Assembly (NCBI GenBank): GCA_016210495.1
Contig: JACQUC010000072.1
Coordinates: 1-54,792 of the forward strand
Origin: Chloroflexota bacterium
GTDB taxonomy: Bacteria > Chloroflexota > FW602-bin22 > JACPRP01
Direction: 5' to 3'
DNA length: 54,792 nucleotides
Position numbers and translations under genes: made by a program. Shown here piece after piece: positions 8,549 through 16,508 of the stretch (position 1 is its first letter; each line of letters opens with the position of its first letter). The notes under the pieces were generated by a model. The model worked only from the letters and a program-made list of their open reading frames with translations. It was not told the origin of the DNA and did not search any database.

Positions 8549-9925
8549 ATGCCGAGAGTATTTCTCAAGGAACAATGGAAACAGCTAGGTTTTCTCGCGC
8601 AAATCGAAGATAAGCCTGTGCCCGAAGACCGCAGTTCCGGCTTCAGCGATCCGTGCTTTGCCAGCAACAAGACCTTGCCGATTCATCGCTGGGTGCCTTG
8701 GATCGCTGGCTTTTCAAGCAGCTTCGTGAAAGACGCTTTGAACAAATACCTTCAACGAAAAGGGATAATCTTGGATCCCTTCTCTGGTGTGGGAACCACG
8801 CTTGTTGAGGCAATTATCGGCGGCCACAGCGCAATAGGATTTGAGATTAATCCGTACGCCGCCTTGGCCTGCCGCACGAAGGTAAACGCGCATCGGATTG
8901 ACGCGGGAGCTTTGTACGCAGAAACAGCGCGCTTGCGATCATTCTGGCAAGAGAAAAGCCAATCCGGCTATGTCCCGGCTACTTTGCCCCCTATGGGCTT
9001 CAAGACCAGAGCGGCGTTCTACAGCCCCAAGGTTTTGTATAAGGTCCTTATTATCCAGGACTTTATTAAGACCATCGGGGATTCGGATTTGCGCGACCTG
9101 TTCAGACTGGCCTTTGCCTCGACAATGGTCACCTACTCGAACTACTCGTATGAACCCAGTTTAGGTAGGCGCGTCTCCGCTGGTAGGGAGGAAATCGAGG
9201 ACTTCCCTGTATTCCAGACTATTCTGAACAAACTGGCCGAGTTTGTTGAAGACATTGTCTGGCTAGCATCATCGTTGCCACAGCACGGGCAAAGCGCAGA
9301 GGTCATCAACGATTCCTTCCTTCGCTGCAAGGACCATTTGGCTCCCGAATCGGTGGATCTAATTGTCACCTCACCGCCATACCTGAACAACTATCACTAC
9401 AATCGGAACACACGGCCCCATCTGTACTGGCTAGGATTTGCACATCAACCGGATGACCTGCAACGCCTCGAGCACATGAACTTCGGCAAGTACTGGCAAA
9501 CCGTTCGGGAACAGGCGTGCGTCGACCTGGAATTCTCTTTGCCTGACAGCGACCTCGCCCAGCGTCTTCAAGCGCTTAGAGGCCTTAACCCTGAGAAAGG
9601 TATCTACGGAGGAAATGGCTGGGCTAACTACGCCGCATCCTATTTCAACGACTGCTACAAGTTCGCTGAGGGAATAGGCTACGTTCTAAAACCAGGCGCA
9701 CGGGCTCTGGTTGTCATCGGCAACAGCATCTTGCACGGCGTTTTGATACCCACCGACCAGTATTTCGGTCACATTGCCGCCAACCTGGGACTGGAGTTGG
9801 TGCAGATTCATCTGCCACGCGCAACGCGCGTAGGCAACAGCATCATTCAGTCCGACGTGCGTGTGGCAAAAGCGCACAGAGCACACCAACTGTACGAAGC
9901 AGTAGTAGAGCTAAGAAAACGGTAG
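8549..9925 (+). CDS. Site-specific DNA methyltransferase (TSPPY type, N4-cytosine or N6-adenine)
   Basis: Amino-methyltransferase (458 aa) that should protect host DNA from the adjacent endonuclease. The AdoMet-binding motif I is DPFSGVGTT (residues 76-84), and the catalytic motif IV is TSPPY (274-278) followed by YHYNRNT. The order, with motif I before motif IV, excludes the beta-class layout. The S/TPPY form is common in N4-cytosine enzymes, which would suit a GC-only target. ATG 8549 is chosen over GTG 8531 because CCGGAGG lies 5-6 bp upstream. Its 3' end overlaps the convergent endonuclease gene by 15 bp. Confidence 0.85.
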   Translation: MPRVFLKEQWKQLGFLAQIEDKPVPEDRSSGFSDPCFASNKTLPIHRWVPWIAGFSSSFVKDALNKYLQRKGIILDPFSGVGTTLVEAIIGGHSAIGFEINPYAALACRTKVNAHRIDAGALYAETARLRSFWQEKSQSGYVPATLPPMGFKTRAAFYSPKVLYKVLIIQDFIKTIGDSDLRDLFRLAFASTMVTYSNYSYEPSLGRRVSAGREEIEDFPVFQTILNKLAEFVEDIVWLASSLPQHGQSAEVINDSFLRCKDHLAPESVDLIVTSPPYLNNYHYNRNTRPHLYWLGFAHQPDDLQRLEHMNFGKYWQTVREQACVDLEFSLPDSDLAQRLQALRGLNPEKGIYGGNGWANYAASYFNDCYKFAEGIGYVLKPGARALVVIGNSILHGVLIPTDQYFGHIAANLGLELVQIHLPRATRVGNSIIQSDVRVAKAHRAHQLYEAVVELRKR

Positions 9926-10585
9926 ATTGGCCAGGACCTGCTTGACATGTGCGATAACATCTTCCACATTCGGAGAGGCCCCCGTTAGGCGATTGGCCCA
10001 CTCCCTTCCTGGGTGCAACACATCCCACTCTGATCGTGCCTGGTTATACCGTCCGCTGCCAGGATCGTGATTACCAAAACCGTCGACCGTGGAGTTCCAC
10101 AGTGGCCTGTACTTCCTGATGAGCCCAGCCTCTACCGGGCCTACCAAATCGCTTTCGACGTCGTTGAGAATCACGAACCGACACCGGAAGTCGTCCGAAT
10201 CGAGGTTGGCACCCTGACGCAGGCTCCGCGTGTGTTCGTTGAGCCTTTGAAAGAGGGTCTTGGTCTCGGCCGATGTGGCGCGGGCTGTGCGCCATCCAGG
10301 AGGGACGGCCTTGCCCACATATATCGGCATAACGCAGGCGCGTCGGTTGGGCTCGGCGACTCGGGCGTACAGATCATACCCCCCGACGTAGTACAAAGCG
10401 TACACCCCAGGCCCGATGAACCTCGGATCGGAAGGCGGTGGTAGCTTGTGCACCGGAGTGCCACCAAAGAAAGCTATGGCTTCTTCCACCACGCTCCGAT
10501 AAGCCGGTGAGCGGAAGATATGGAGGTCGGCGTCGAAATCTACTATCTCTGTTACCTCCAAGCAGGTTGCGTCTTCTCGTGACAC
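9911..10585 (-). CDS. Eco29kI-family type II restriction endonuclease (GIY-YIG)
   Basis: GIY-YIG nuclease (224 aa) of the Eco29kI family, whose founding member cuts CCGCGG. The active-site set can be read: Tyr62 in GPGVYALYY, Tyr89 in IYVGKA, Arg114 and His118 in QRLNEHTRS, Glu152 in EAGLIRKYRPLWN and Asn164. The family-typical tail DGFGNHDPGSGRYNQ and WDVLHPGR is present. An upstream TTG at 10609 is possible, but GTG 10585 lies beyond the operator-like palindrome and has AGAAGG upstream, so I prefer it. It converges on the methyltransferase gene. The family is secure; the actual target site is unknown. Confidence 0.88.
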   Translation of the reverse strand: MSREDATCLEVTEIVDFDADLHIFRSPAYRSVVEEAIAFFGGTPVHKLPPPSDPRFIGPGVYALYYVGGYDLYARVAEPNRRACVMPIYVGKAVPPGWRTARATSAETKTLFQRLNEHTRSLRQGANLDSDDFRCRFVILNDVESDLVGPVEAGLIRKYRPLWNSTVDGFGNHDPGSGRYNQARSEWDVLHPGREWANRLTGASPNVEDVIAHVKQVLANLPFS

Positions 10586-10591
10586 ATAGTG

Positions 10592-10642
10592 TTGGCCTTC
10601 TAAGGCCAAACCGAGTCTAACAGAAATCTACACATCGGGCAA
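10592..10642 (-). promoter_or_regulatory. Endonuclease promoter with overlapping palindromic operator
   Basis: On the minus strand TTGCCC (10637-10642) and TAGACT (10614-10619) are 17 bp apart. Immediately downstream, over the predicted start, lies the palindrome TTGGCCTTCTAAGGCCAA (10592-10609): 8-bp arms around a 2-bp centre. This is the expected position for a repressor site. Bases 10643-10975 show no gene or other feature I can support. Confidence 0.5.
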
Positions 10643-10988
10643 TGGCGTATATGAACCAATCCCTGCTCCACCGGCCTCCAGAATCCGATCAACTGCTCAC
10701 TCGACCATTTGCCCCATAGCCGCCCGAAGCCGCTCCACCTGGCCTCCACCGCATTTCGTAAATCATTCGACTCCTTGTTTCACAGAGCATAGCTCTCGCC
10801 TACACCACCAGCCGTAGTACTTTTGGGCCACCCCATCCTACGTCTCCCTCGTCCGCGTTTACGCCTCAAGCTGGATGCGCCGGCGAGAGTCAAAGCTTAC
10901 ACTGACAGTGAAATCAAGAGGCTTATGAGTCGTGAGGTCTCGGACCACTCCCACGGCTCCCCAAGTAGTCGAGAAAGGAGGGATGGCC

Positions 10989-11153
10989 GTGATTGCAAGA
11001 ACTGCAAGAACAAAGGTGCAACCGCGATGGATGCGCTGGTGCAAGAAGCTTCCTTTCGGGCTGGAAGAACTTAGCGCTTTCGTCGTGGCGTGCATCTACT
11101 TCTCTGTATTCGTCACCGTTATGCTGGCCGCCGTAACCACCGGACTGCTGTAG
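10989..11153 (+). CDS. Small single-span membrane protein
   Basis: Microprotein of 54 aa. A basic amphipathic N-terminus (ARTARTKVQPRWMRWCKK) precedes one hydrophobic helix of about 25 residues (FVVACIYFSVFVTVMLAAVT) near the C-terminus. GTG 10989 has GGAGG seven bases upstream; ATG 10983 would be only one base from it. The strong ribosome site and the clean topology argue for a real gene. No family is recognised. The 288 bp after it hold only a copied 11-mer, CCCCAAGTAGT (also near 10959), and no gene. Confidence 0.5.
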   Translation: MIARTARTKVQPRWMRWCKKLPFGLEELSAFVVACIYFSVFVTVMLAAVTTGLL

Positions 11154-11441
11154 ACCGAGCAATGTAATATGCGCAGGATGGATGGCGGCGGGGCAAATCG
11201 GACGAAGGTTCCCCAAGTAGTATGCCCGATGACGTCCCGCCGCTCTGGCTTCCGTGCCCTAGTATCTCTGTATTAGCCAGAATTGGCCATTTGAAACTGA
11301 CAATCCTCCTTCATCCCTATGTTATCATCTTCTTCGAGAATGCTGTAGCGAACTCTCACACCGCGCGTAAACAACAGTCGAAGTGGTTCAGGTGCGGGCC
11401 GGAGGCAGATATCAGCAATCAACCCGTATGGGAGGATGGAC

Positions 11442-12344
11442 ATGCCTGGTTTGATCATTGCGCTTGTGATGGCCTTATCAGCTCTCGGAGGTGGCGTCGT
11501 CTACGCTTCGCAGCACGCGCTGACGGCCGACGCCCTGTATCGCGTGGGGACCACTGTCGAGAGCGTGCCACTGGCACCTGCGACAACCGACGCGTCGAAG
11601 ACGCGGCCCTTACTGGATCTCGCGGCCAAACGAGTGCCCGAAGCTCGATTGCCGCAATACACCGATGCCGTCTCGAACACGCTCCCTATCTCCAGCACTG
11701 TGTCCGTTACCTTCACCCAGGCAATTTCGAATGTCGAGAATCTGGCGACCGACGAGAACATCCCGGGAGAAAGCTACAAGGGTCTACTGGCCAAGTTGGG
11801 TGCCGCACACCGCGCGGTAGAACGTGGCCAGGAACAAGTCGCCGAGAACGTTTTGAACGCGTTTATAAACGAGCTGAATGCGATGATGCGCTCAGGCCAC
11901 ATAAGCGGCGATAACTACCATACTCTATACTCTGACTACACAGCCCTGGTCACCGGCCTAGGAGGAACGCCAACGGCGGAGACCGATGGCGATCAGGATG
12001 AGGCAACCACCGCCGGACGGCGCTCAGATGCCCGCAGCAGCAACGAAGATGAGGAGTCGGCAGCAGATCGAAAACGCGATCGGTCCGATCGGACCACCGA
12101 CAGCGAACAAGGCCCTCGCAAAGAGCGCGAGACCACCGAATCACCCGCCGGGCCCTCAGCGCCTAAGCCCAAAGATGACCGAGAGGATCGACCGCCGGGT
12201 CGACCATCGGCTGAGCCGGCAGAGCGAATGAAAGAGCACGAGCAAGGAGGGCCACCCCGGGGCACGTCCGGTAGCTCCCACGCACCTGCCTCGCCACCCC
12301 ATCCGAGTCGGCAGAAAGGGCCGCCGCCCGGCAAAGGCAGGTAG
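11442..12344 (+). CDS. Secreted FIMAH-domain-like protein with disordered charged tail
   Basis: Exported protein (300 aa). An N-terminal hydrophobic segment (about 1-22, ending VVYASQ) looks like a signal peptide or anchor. Residues about 100-170 contain a helical hairpin like the FIMAH domain: GLLAKLGAAHRAVERGQEQ then VLNAFINELNAMMRSGHIS. From about 175 to the end the chain is Pro/Gly/Arg/Asp/Glu-rich and predicted disordered. ATG 11442 is preferred to 11436 because it sits six bases after GGAGG. FIMAH modules usually occur as C-terminal adhesion-like modules on surface proteins; here it stands alone with a long tail. Function unknown. Confidence 0.65.
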   Translation: MPGLIIALVMALSALGGGVVYASQHALTADALYRVGTTVESVPLAPATTDASKTRPLLDLAAKRVPEARLPQYTDAVSNTLPISSTVSVTFTQAISNVENLATDENIPGESYKGLLAKLGAAHRAVERGQEQVAENVLNAFINELNAMMRSGHISGDNYHTLYSDYTALVTGLGGTPTAETDGDQDEATTAGRRSDARSSNEDEESAADRKRDRSDRTTDSEQGPRKERETTESPAGPSAPKPKDDREDRPPGRPSAEPAERMKEHEQGGPPRGTSGSSHAPASPPHPSRQKGPPPGKGR

Positions 12345-12392
12345 CAAGGCCAAACTGATGCCACATGCGTCTGGATATGCCCTATACCAATC

Positions 12393-12420
12393 CCCTCTCC
12401 CTTTTGCGAAAGGGAGAGGG
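12393..12420. repeat. CCCTCTCCC hairpin repeat between convergent genes
   Basis: Perfect 12-bp stem with a TGCG loop. Related copies occur at 19275-19315, 36337-36363 and 47206-47235. It has no T-tract, so factor-independent termination is uncertain, though its place between convergent genes suits it. Confidence 0.65.
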
Positions 12421-12500
12421 TGAGCGTTTCTCAACGCCATCGGACAGCGCCACTCATCTCTTCATTCACACACCACCACCCGTTCAAGCGTACAACCAAT

Positions 12501-13418
12501 TCAGTCCCTGATCGGCACCAGCAAGATCGGGCAGGGTGCGCTGGTGACGACAGAGGTCCCGACGCTGCCGGACAAAAGACCATCCAAGCCAGCACGGGCG
12601 TGAGTGGCGATGATGACCAGGTCCACCCTATGCCTGGCGATCGCCTCGATCAACTCGCGCGCCGGATCGCCACGCCGCACCTCGGCAGTGGCCGCCAATC
12701 CGGAATCTGCCAGCTTTTTGGCAAGGTCAGCCAATTCGGCGCGCGTCTGCTTCTCGGCCCAATCGAGCAGCGACGCGGCAGTACTTGGCAGAAAAATGGT
12801 GGCTACGCCTGCCTCGCCAGGCACGGTATCGGGCGTTGGTATCACCGTAAGAAGAAGAAGCTCTGCCTGAAGAGCGCGCCCCAAACGTTCGGCGATAGGT
12901 AGCGCAGCCCGAGCTTCACCGCCGGGGTCTATAGGCACCATCATCCGCTTGATCGCTTCTAGCTTCCGCGGACTCGGGGCAGGCACGATGAGGACAGGCC
13001 GCCCGGCTCGCGCCGTCACTAGCTGTGGTATGCGGCCCACGAGCCAGTCTCTGAAGCCGCCACGGCCGTGCGCGGCAAGCACGATCAAATCGGCTCCTAG
13101 CTCATCGGCGTGCGCGGCAATACTCCCTGCAACATCGCGCTGAGGATTGGGGTGAACGTGGGTCGTCGCAACCAGTCCCTCGCTCTGAAGCCGCCCGGCG
13201 ATCCGTGCCAGGTAGGCTTCGGCCTCCACCATCGTCGTCAGGTGAGACTCCCCGTGAACCGTTGCCGGCGGCTCGTGTTCCATTATATGCAACAGGGTGA
13301 TCTCGGCGGGCAGCGCCGAGGCAAGCCGACAGGCTATTGCCACCGCGGTCTCCGCCAACTTCGAACCGTCAAGCGCGACGAGAAGGCGTCTTGTAGATAC
13401 GGCTCCACTGCTACTCAT
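12501..13418 (-). CDS. Tandem universal stress protein (two UspA domains)
   Basis: Cytoplasmic Usp protein (305 aa) with two UspA folds, residues about 8-155 and 160-305. Each carries the G-x2-G-x9-G-S/T nucleotide-binding signature: AHGRGGFRDWLVGRIPQLVT in the first and THARAGLDGLLSGSVGTSVV in the second. This predicts ATP binding. The start codon directly abuts the stop codon of the upstream mntH-like gene, so the two are translationally coupled and the stress protein probably modulates or responds to metal uptake (inference). Confidence 0.88.
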   Translation of the reverse strand: MSSSGAVSTRRLLVALDGSKLAETAVAIACRLASALPAEITLLHIMEHEPPATVHGESHLTTMVEAEAYLARIAGRLQSEGLVATTHVHPNPQRDVAGSIAAHADELGADLIVLAAHGRGGFRDWLVGRIPQLVTARAGRPVLIVPAPSPRKLEAIKRMMVPIDPGGEARAALPIAERLGRALQAELLLLTVIPTPDTVPGEAGVATIFLPSTAASLLDWAEKQTRAELADLAKKLADSGLAATAEVRRGDPARELIEAIARHRVDLVIIATHARAGLDGLLSGSVGTSVVTSAPCPILLVPIRD

Positions 13419-14789
13419 CTATCCCCCTCCAATCATAATCTGCCACAGCAGATAGCCGTTCAGTGAAATGATCAGCGCCGCCACCATCCAGGCGACTGTC
13501 GTCGTGATCCGATGGTTTGTGAGGTTGCCCATCAAGTCGCCGCGGCTGGTGAACATTACCAGCGGCACCAAAGCAAACGGAATGCCGAAGCTCAGTACAA
13601 CCTGGCTGATTACCAGCGACTGCGTCGGATCAAGCCCCAGCGCGATCACGGCTAGCGCCGGGGCCATTGTCACGAGACGCCTGAGCCAGACGGGGATGCG
13701 CCGGCGCAAGTAGCCTTGCATCACCACCTGCCCGGCCATGGTTCCGACGACGGAGGATGACAGGCCGGAGGCGAGCAGGGAGATCGCGAAAATGGTGCTA
13801 GCAAAAGTACCGAGCAACGGTATCAAAGTCTGGTACGCTTCTTCCAAACTCGCCACCTCAGACCGGCCGGTCGCGTTGAAGGTCACGGCCGCCATCACGA
13901 GCATAGCTGCGTTGATGAGGCTGGCAAGGCTCATCGCCAGAATCACGTCCACCAGCTCAAGCCGAAACAGTCGCCGTGCCAGTTCAGGCGTGGGGGCAGG
14001 CATCCGGTTCTGCACCAAGGCCGAGTGCAAGAAGATCACGTGGGGCATCACCGTGGCGCCAAGGATTCCCACTGACAGCAGGACGCTTTCGGTGCCCGCG
14101 AAAGACGGCCGCACGACTGACGGGACTAGCCTTTGCCAGTCTGGGGGTCCCAGTATCATCTCGATCAAGTAAGCCGCTGCGACAACCCCCACGAACATCG
14201 TGATCACCGCTTCGAGCGGACGATGCCCATAGCGCTGCAAACCCAGGATCAGGAATGTCAGCACGCCGGTGAGCAACCCCGCGATGAGCAAAGGCATGCC
14301 AAACAGCAGGTGGAACCCCACGGCAGCGCCGACGAACTCGGCCAGGTCCGTGGCGATTGCGACGAACTCGGAAAGGACCCACATCACCCAAACGACTGGA
14401 CGCGGAAAATGGTCCCGACACATTTCGGCAAGGTTGCGCCCGGTGGCGATGCCAAGCTTTGCCGAGAGCGATTGGATGAGCATCGCCATCAGGTTGCTGG
14501 CGAAGAGTACCCACAGGAGCGTGTAACCGTACTTCGCGCCAGACTGAATGTTCGTGGCATAGTTGCCAGGGTCCATGTAGGCCACAGAGGCGACGAAGGC
14601 TGGGCCGAGAAACGGCAACAGACGTGTAAGCCACGAGCCGGTGAAGATGCCGGATAAGATCGTGCCGATGGCGTTGCGCGGAGCATCTCCCGGGTTGCCG
14701 TATGCCACGGGCGAACTGTCGCTGGCGTTGGAGACTTCACTTCCAACCGATTGGTCTGGATTCCTCGGAACCTGAGATGACTCTCCCAT
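13419..14789 (-). CDS. mntH: Nramp-family divalent metal transporter (MntH-like)
   Basis: Proton-coupled Mn2+/Fe2+ importer of the cytoplasmic membrane (456 aa). The helix-1 metal motif DPGN occurs in VAYMDPGNYATNIQSG near residue 75, and the helix-6 motif MPH occurs in TVMPHVIFLHS. About eleven hydrophobic segments are visible. The N-terminus is extended by about 45 hydrophilic Ser/Asn/Pro-rich residues. ATG 14789 is used because a start at 14876 would lie inside the promoter. It is followed with zero spacing by the universal stress protein gene. Metal preference cannot be settled by sequence alone. Confidence 0.9.
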   Translation of the reverse strand: MGESSQVPRNPDQSVGSEVSNASDSSPVAYGNPGDAPRNAIGTILSGIFTGSWLTRLLPFLGPAFVASVAYMDPGNYATNIQSGAKYGYTLLWVLFASNLMAMLIQSLSAKLGIATGRNLAEMCRDHFPRPVVWVMWVLSEFVAIATDLAEFVGAAVGFHLLFGMPLLIAGLLTGVLTFLILGLQRYGHRPLEAVITMFVGVVAAAYLIEMILGPPDWQRLVPSVVRPSFAGTESVLLSVGILGATVMPHVIFLHSALVQNRMPAPTPELARRLFRLELVDVILAMSLASLINAAMLVMAAVTFNATGRSEVASLEEAYQTLIPLLGTFASTIFAISLLASGLSSSVVGTMAGQVVMQGYLRRRIPVWLRRLVTMAPALAVIALGLDPTQSLVISQVVLSFGIPFALVPLVMFTSRGDLMGNLTNHRITTTVAWMVAALIISLNGYLLWQIMIGGG

Positions 14790-14858
14790 TGCCCGGCTCT
14801 TCCCGCCTATCCCCGCTTGGCACATAAGCTGCGTGAGGCTCGCACAAGTCTCACCTAT

Positions 14859-14886
14859 ATTGTACGCCAGTCCCACGGCGTGTCAA
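14859..14886 (-). promoter_or_regulatory. Promoter of the mntH-usp operon
   Basis: On the minus strand TTGACA (14881-14886) and TACAAT (14859-14864) with a 16-bp spacer; start near 14852. It lies back-to-back with the thyX promoter. Confidence 0.65.
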
Positions 14887-14926
14887 ACCCGAGTGACTTC
14901 GCTGGCTCTGGGCATTACAAACTTGA

Positions 14927-14955
14927 TTGCTCGCCCGAAAACAGTGTGCTATAAT
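14927..14955 (+). promoter_or_regulatory. Extended -10 promoter of thyX
   Basis: TTGCTC (14927-14932), 17 bp, then TATAAT (14950-14955) with the extended TGC element directly before it. The 170-nt leader contains a GTAGGGGC repeat. Confidence 0.65.
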
Positions 14956-15010
14956 AGCCGCGCCGCAGGGCGGTAACTCTTGCTAGCTTTTTGGTGCAAA
15001 TTGCGGATTT

Positions 15011-15085
15011 GTAGGGGCGTCCCGAGACGGGATCCCGATTCCATCGGGAGACGGCCCTGTCCGCCCCCGGCGTGGGGCGGGGATG
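15011..15085 (+). repeat. GTAGGGGC-family repeat in the thyX leader
   Basis: Long variant of the family, nearly identical over about 55 bp to the third copy before comEC (5039). It contains the CGGGATCCCG palindrome and would be transcribed in the thyX 5' leader. Confidence 0.75.
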
Positions 15086-15131
15086 TCGACGGCATTTGCA
15101 CCACGAACTTACTAACTTCCGGGAGTTGTTG

Positions 15132-15812
15132 GTGCGAGTCAGCCTGGTTAGATACACGCCGGACCCCGAACTCACCGTCGCTTCCGCTGCTCGCCTTTGC
15201 TATTCGGAGATAAGCGCGATCGAGATCGCCGAGAAGCTCTCTGAGTCGCAGGTGGATCGTCTTCTTCAGCAGGTCATCGCCTCGGGGCATCACTCGGTCC
15301 TCGAGCACGCCAGCTTCACGTTTGCCATCGATGGCATTTCCCGCGCCGCCAGCCACCAGTTGGTCCGTCATCGCCTGGCTTCCTACAGCCAGCAAAGCCA
15401 GCGCTGGGTCCGCTACCGGTCCCCTGAGTTTGTGTGCCCTCCGACCATCATCGCCGACGCAGAGGCAAGGAAGCTATTTGACCAGGCTTTACAGACGGCG
15501 TTTGAGCGCTATCTCAAGCTTCTCGAAGCCGGTGTGCCGGCCGAGGACGCCCGCTATGTGCTGCCAAACGCAACCACGACCAGGCTGGTGATGACTATGA
15601 ACGCACGCGAGCTGATGCACACGTGCTCGATCAGACTCTGCCTCCGAGCCCAGTGGGAGATCAGGGAGATGTTCCAACGGATCAAGGAAGAAGTAAACGC
15701 CGTTGCCCCACGTATCGGGGCAGCTCTCCAGATAAAGTGCATCAAGCTAGGCTATTGTGACGAAAAGGAAACCTGCGGCATCAGGCCGCTCAAGGAAGAT
15801 GTTATCGGGTAG
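15132..15812 (+). CDS. thyX: Flavin-dependent thymidylate synthase ThyX
   Basis: Makes dTMP from dUMP using methylene-tetrahydrofolate, with FAD and NADPH carrying out the reduction, so tetrahydrofolate is regenerated directly. The 226-aa protein has the ThyX motif RHR-x2-S-x4-S-x-R at residues 79-91 (RHRLASYSQQSQR), and downstream ARELMHTCSIRLCLRAQWEIR matches the conserved substrate-binding helix. GTG 15132 is preferred; GGGAG lies seven bases upstream. It heads a same-strand series thyX-fchA-folD-fhs, all enzymes of tetrahydrofolate one-carbon flux. Confidence 0.93.
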   Translation: MRVSLVRYTPDPELTVASAARLCYSEISAIEIAEKLSESQVDRLLQQVIASGHHSVLEHASFTFAIDGISRAASHQLVRHRLASYSQQSQRWVRYRSPEFVCPPTIIADAEARKLFDQALQTAFERYLKLLEAGVPAEDARYVLPNATTTRLVMTMNARELMHTCSIRLCLRAQWEIREMFQRIKEEVNAVAPRIGAALQIKCIKLGYCDEKETCGIRPLKEDVIG

Positions 15813-15848
15813 CTAGCTAAATCTACCACGTAAGGAGGGATCGATTAG

Positions 15849-16472
15849 GTGTATTTTGACGAGCCGATGCGCCAGTTCGTCGACGACCTGGCATCGAGCG
15901 CGCCCGCTCCGGGCGGAGGCAGCGTGGCTGCCCTGAGTGGCGCCTTGGGAGCAGCACTGATCAGCATGGTCTGCAACCTGACCATCGGCAAAGAGAAATA
16001 CAAGGATGTTGAGGCTGACGTCAAGGGCATTTTGGAGCGGTCGGAAAAGTTGCGGCGCGAATTGATGGACCTCCTCGAGGCCGACACGCAGTTGTACGGC
16101 AAGGTGATCGCGGCTTACCGTTTGCCAAAGAACACGGACGAAGAAAAGAACGCTCGGCTTGCCGCCATCGACCAAGCCCTCAAGGAAGCCTGCGGCGTGC
16201 CCATGCAGATCGCGGCGGCGTGCGCCGAGCTAATCGAGCTCTGCGAGCCGGCCGTCCAAAAAGGAAACGTCGGCGCCATCAGCGACGTCGGCGTGGGGGT
16301 CCTGATGGCCCAGGCCGGCCTCGAGAGCGCTACTCTCAACGTCAAAATCAATCTGGGGTCCATCAAGGACGCCGAATTCGTCCAGCAAGCGGGCGAAACG
16401 CTCGCGAGCTATCTAAGGAACAAAGCCGAGATCAAGGCCGACGTTCTCCGGCAAACCGAAGAGAAGCTTTGA
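15849..16472 (+). CDS. fchA: Methenyltetrahydrofolate cyclohydrolase (FchA, cyclodeaminase family)
   Basis: Cyclodeaminase/cyclohydrolase-fold protein (207 aa), an all-helical homologue of the FtcD C-terminal domain, expected to interconvert 5,10-methenyl- and 10-formyl-tetrahydrofolate. Family landmarks are PAPGGGSVAALSGALGAAL near residue 20, the acidic LLEADTQLY segment near 77 and KGNVGAISDVGVG near 140. GTG 15849 follows AAGGAGGG. It sits between thyX and folD with 36-bp gaps. The neighbouring FolD lacks its cyclohydrolase lysine, which makes a true cyclohydrolase role for this protein likely. Confidence 0.88.
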   Translation: MYFDEPMRQFVDDLASSAPAPGGGSVAALSGALGAALISMVCNLTIGKEKYKDVEADVKGILERSEKLRRELMDLLEADTQLYGKVIAAYRLPKNTDEEKNARLAAIDQALKEACGVPMQIAAACAELIELCEPAVQKGNVGAISDVGVGVLMAQAGLESATLNVKINLGSIKDAEFVQQAGETLASYLRNKAEIKADVLRQTEEKL

Positions 16473-16508
16473 GGTCGAAGCTGTACACTCAAGGAGAGAA
16501 ATCAAGCA

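Noticed and set aside
12393..12420. CCCTCTCCC hairpins as a CRISPR array
   Set aside because: Copies are isolated kilobases apart, with no regular spacers or cas genes.
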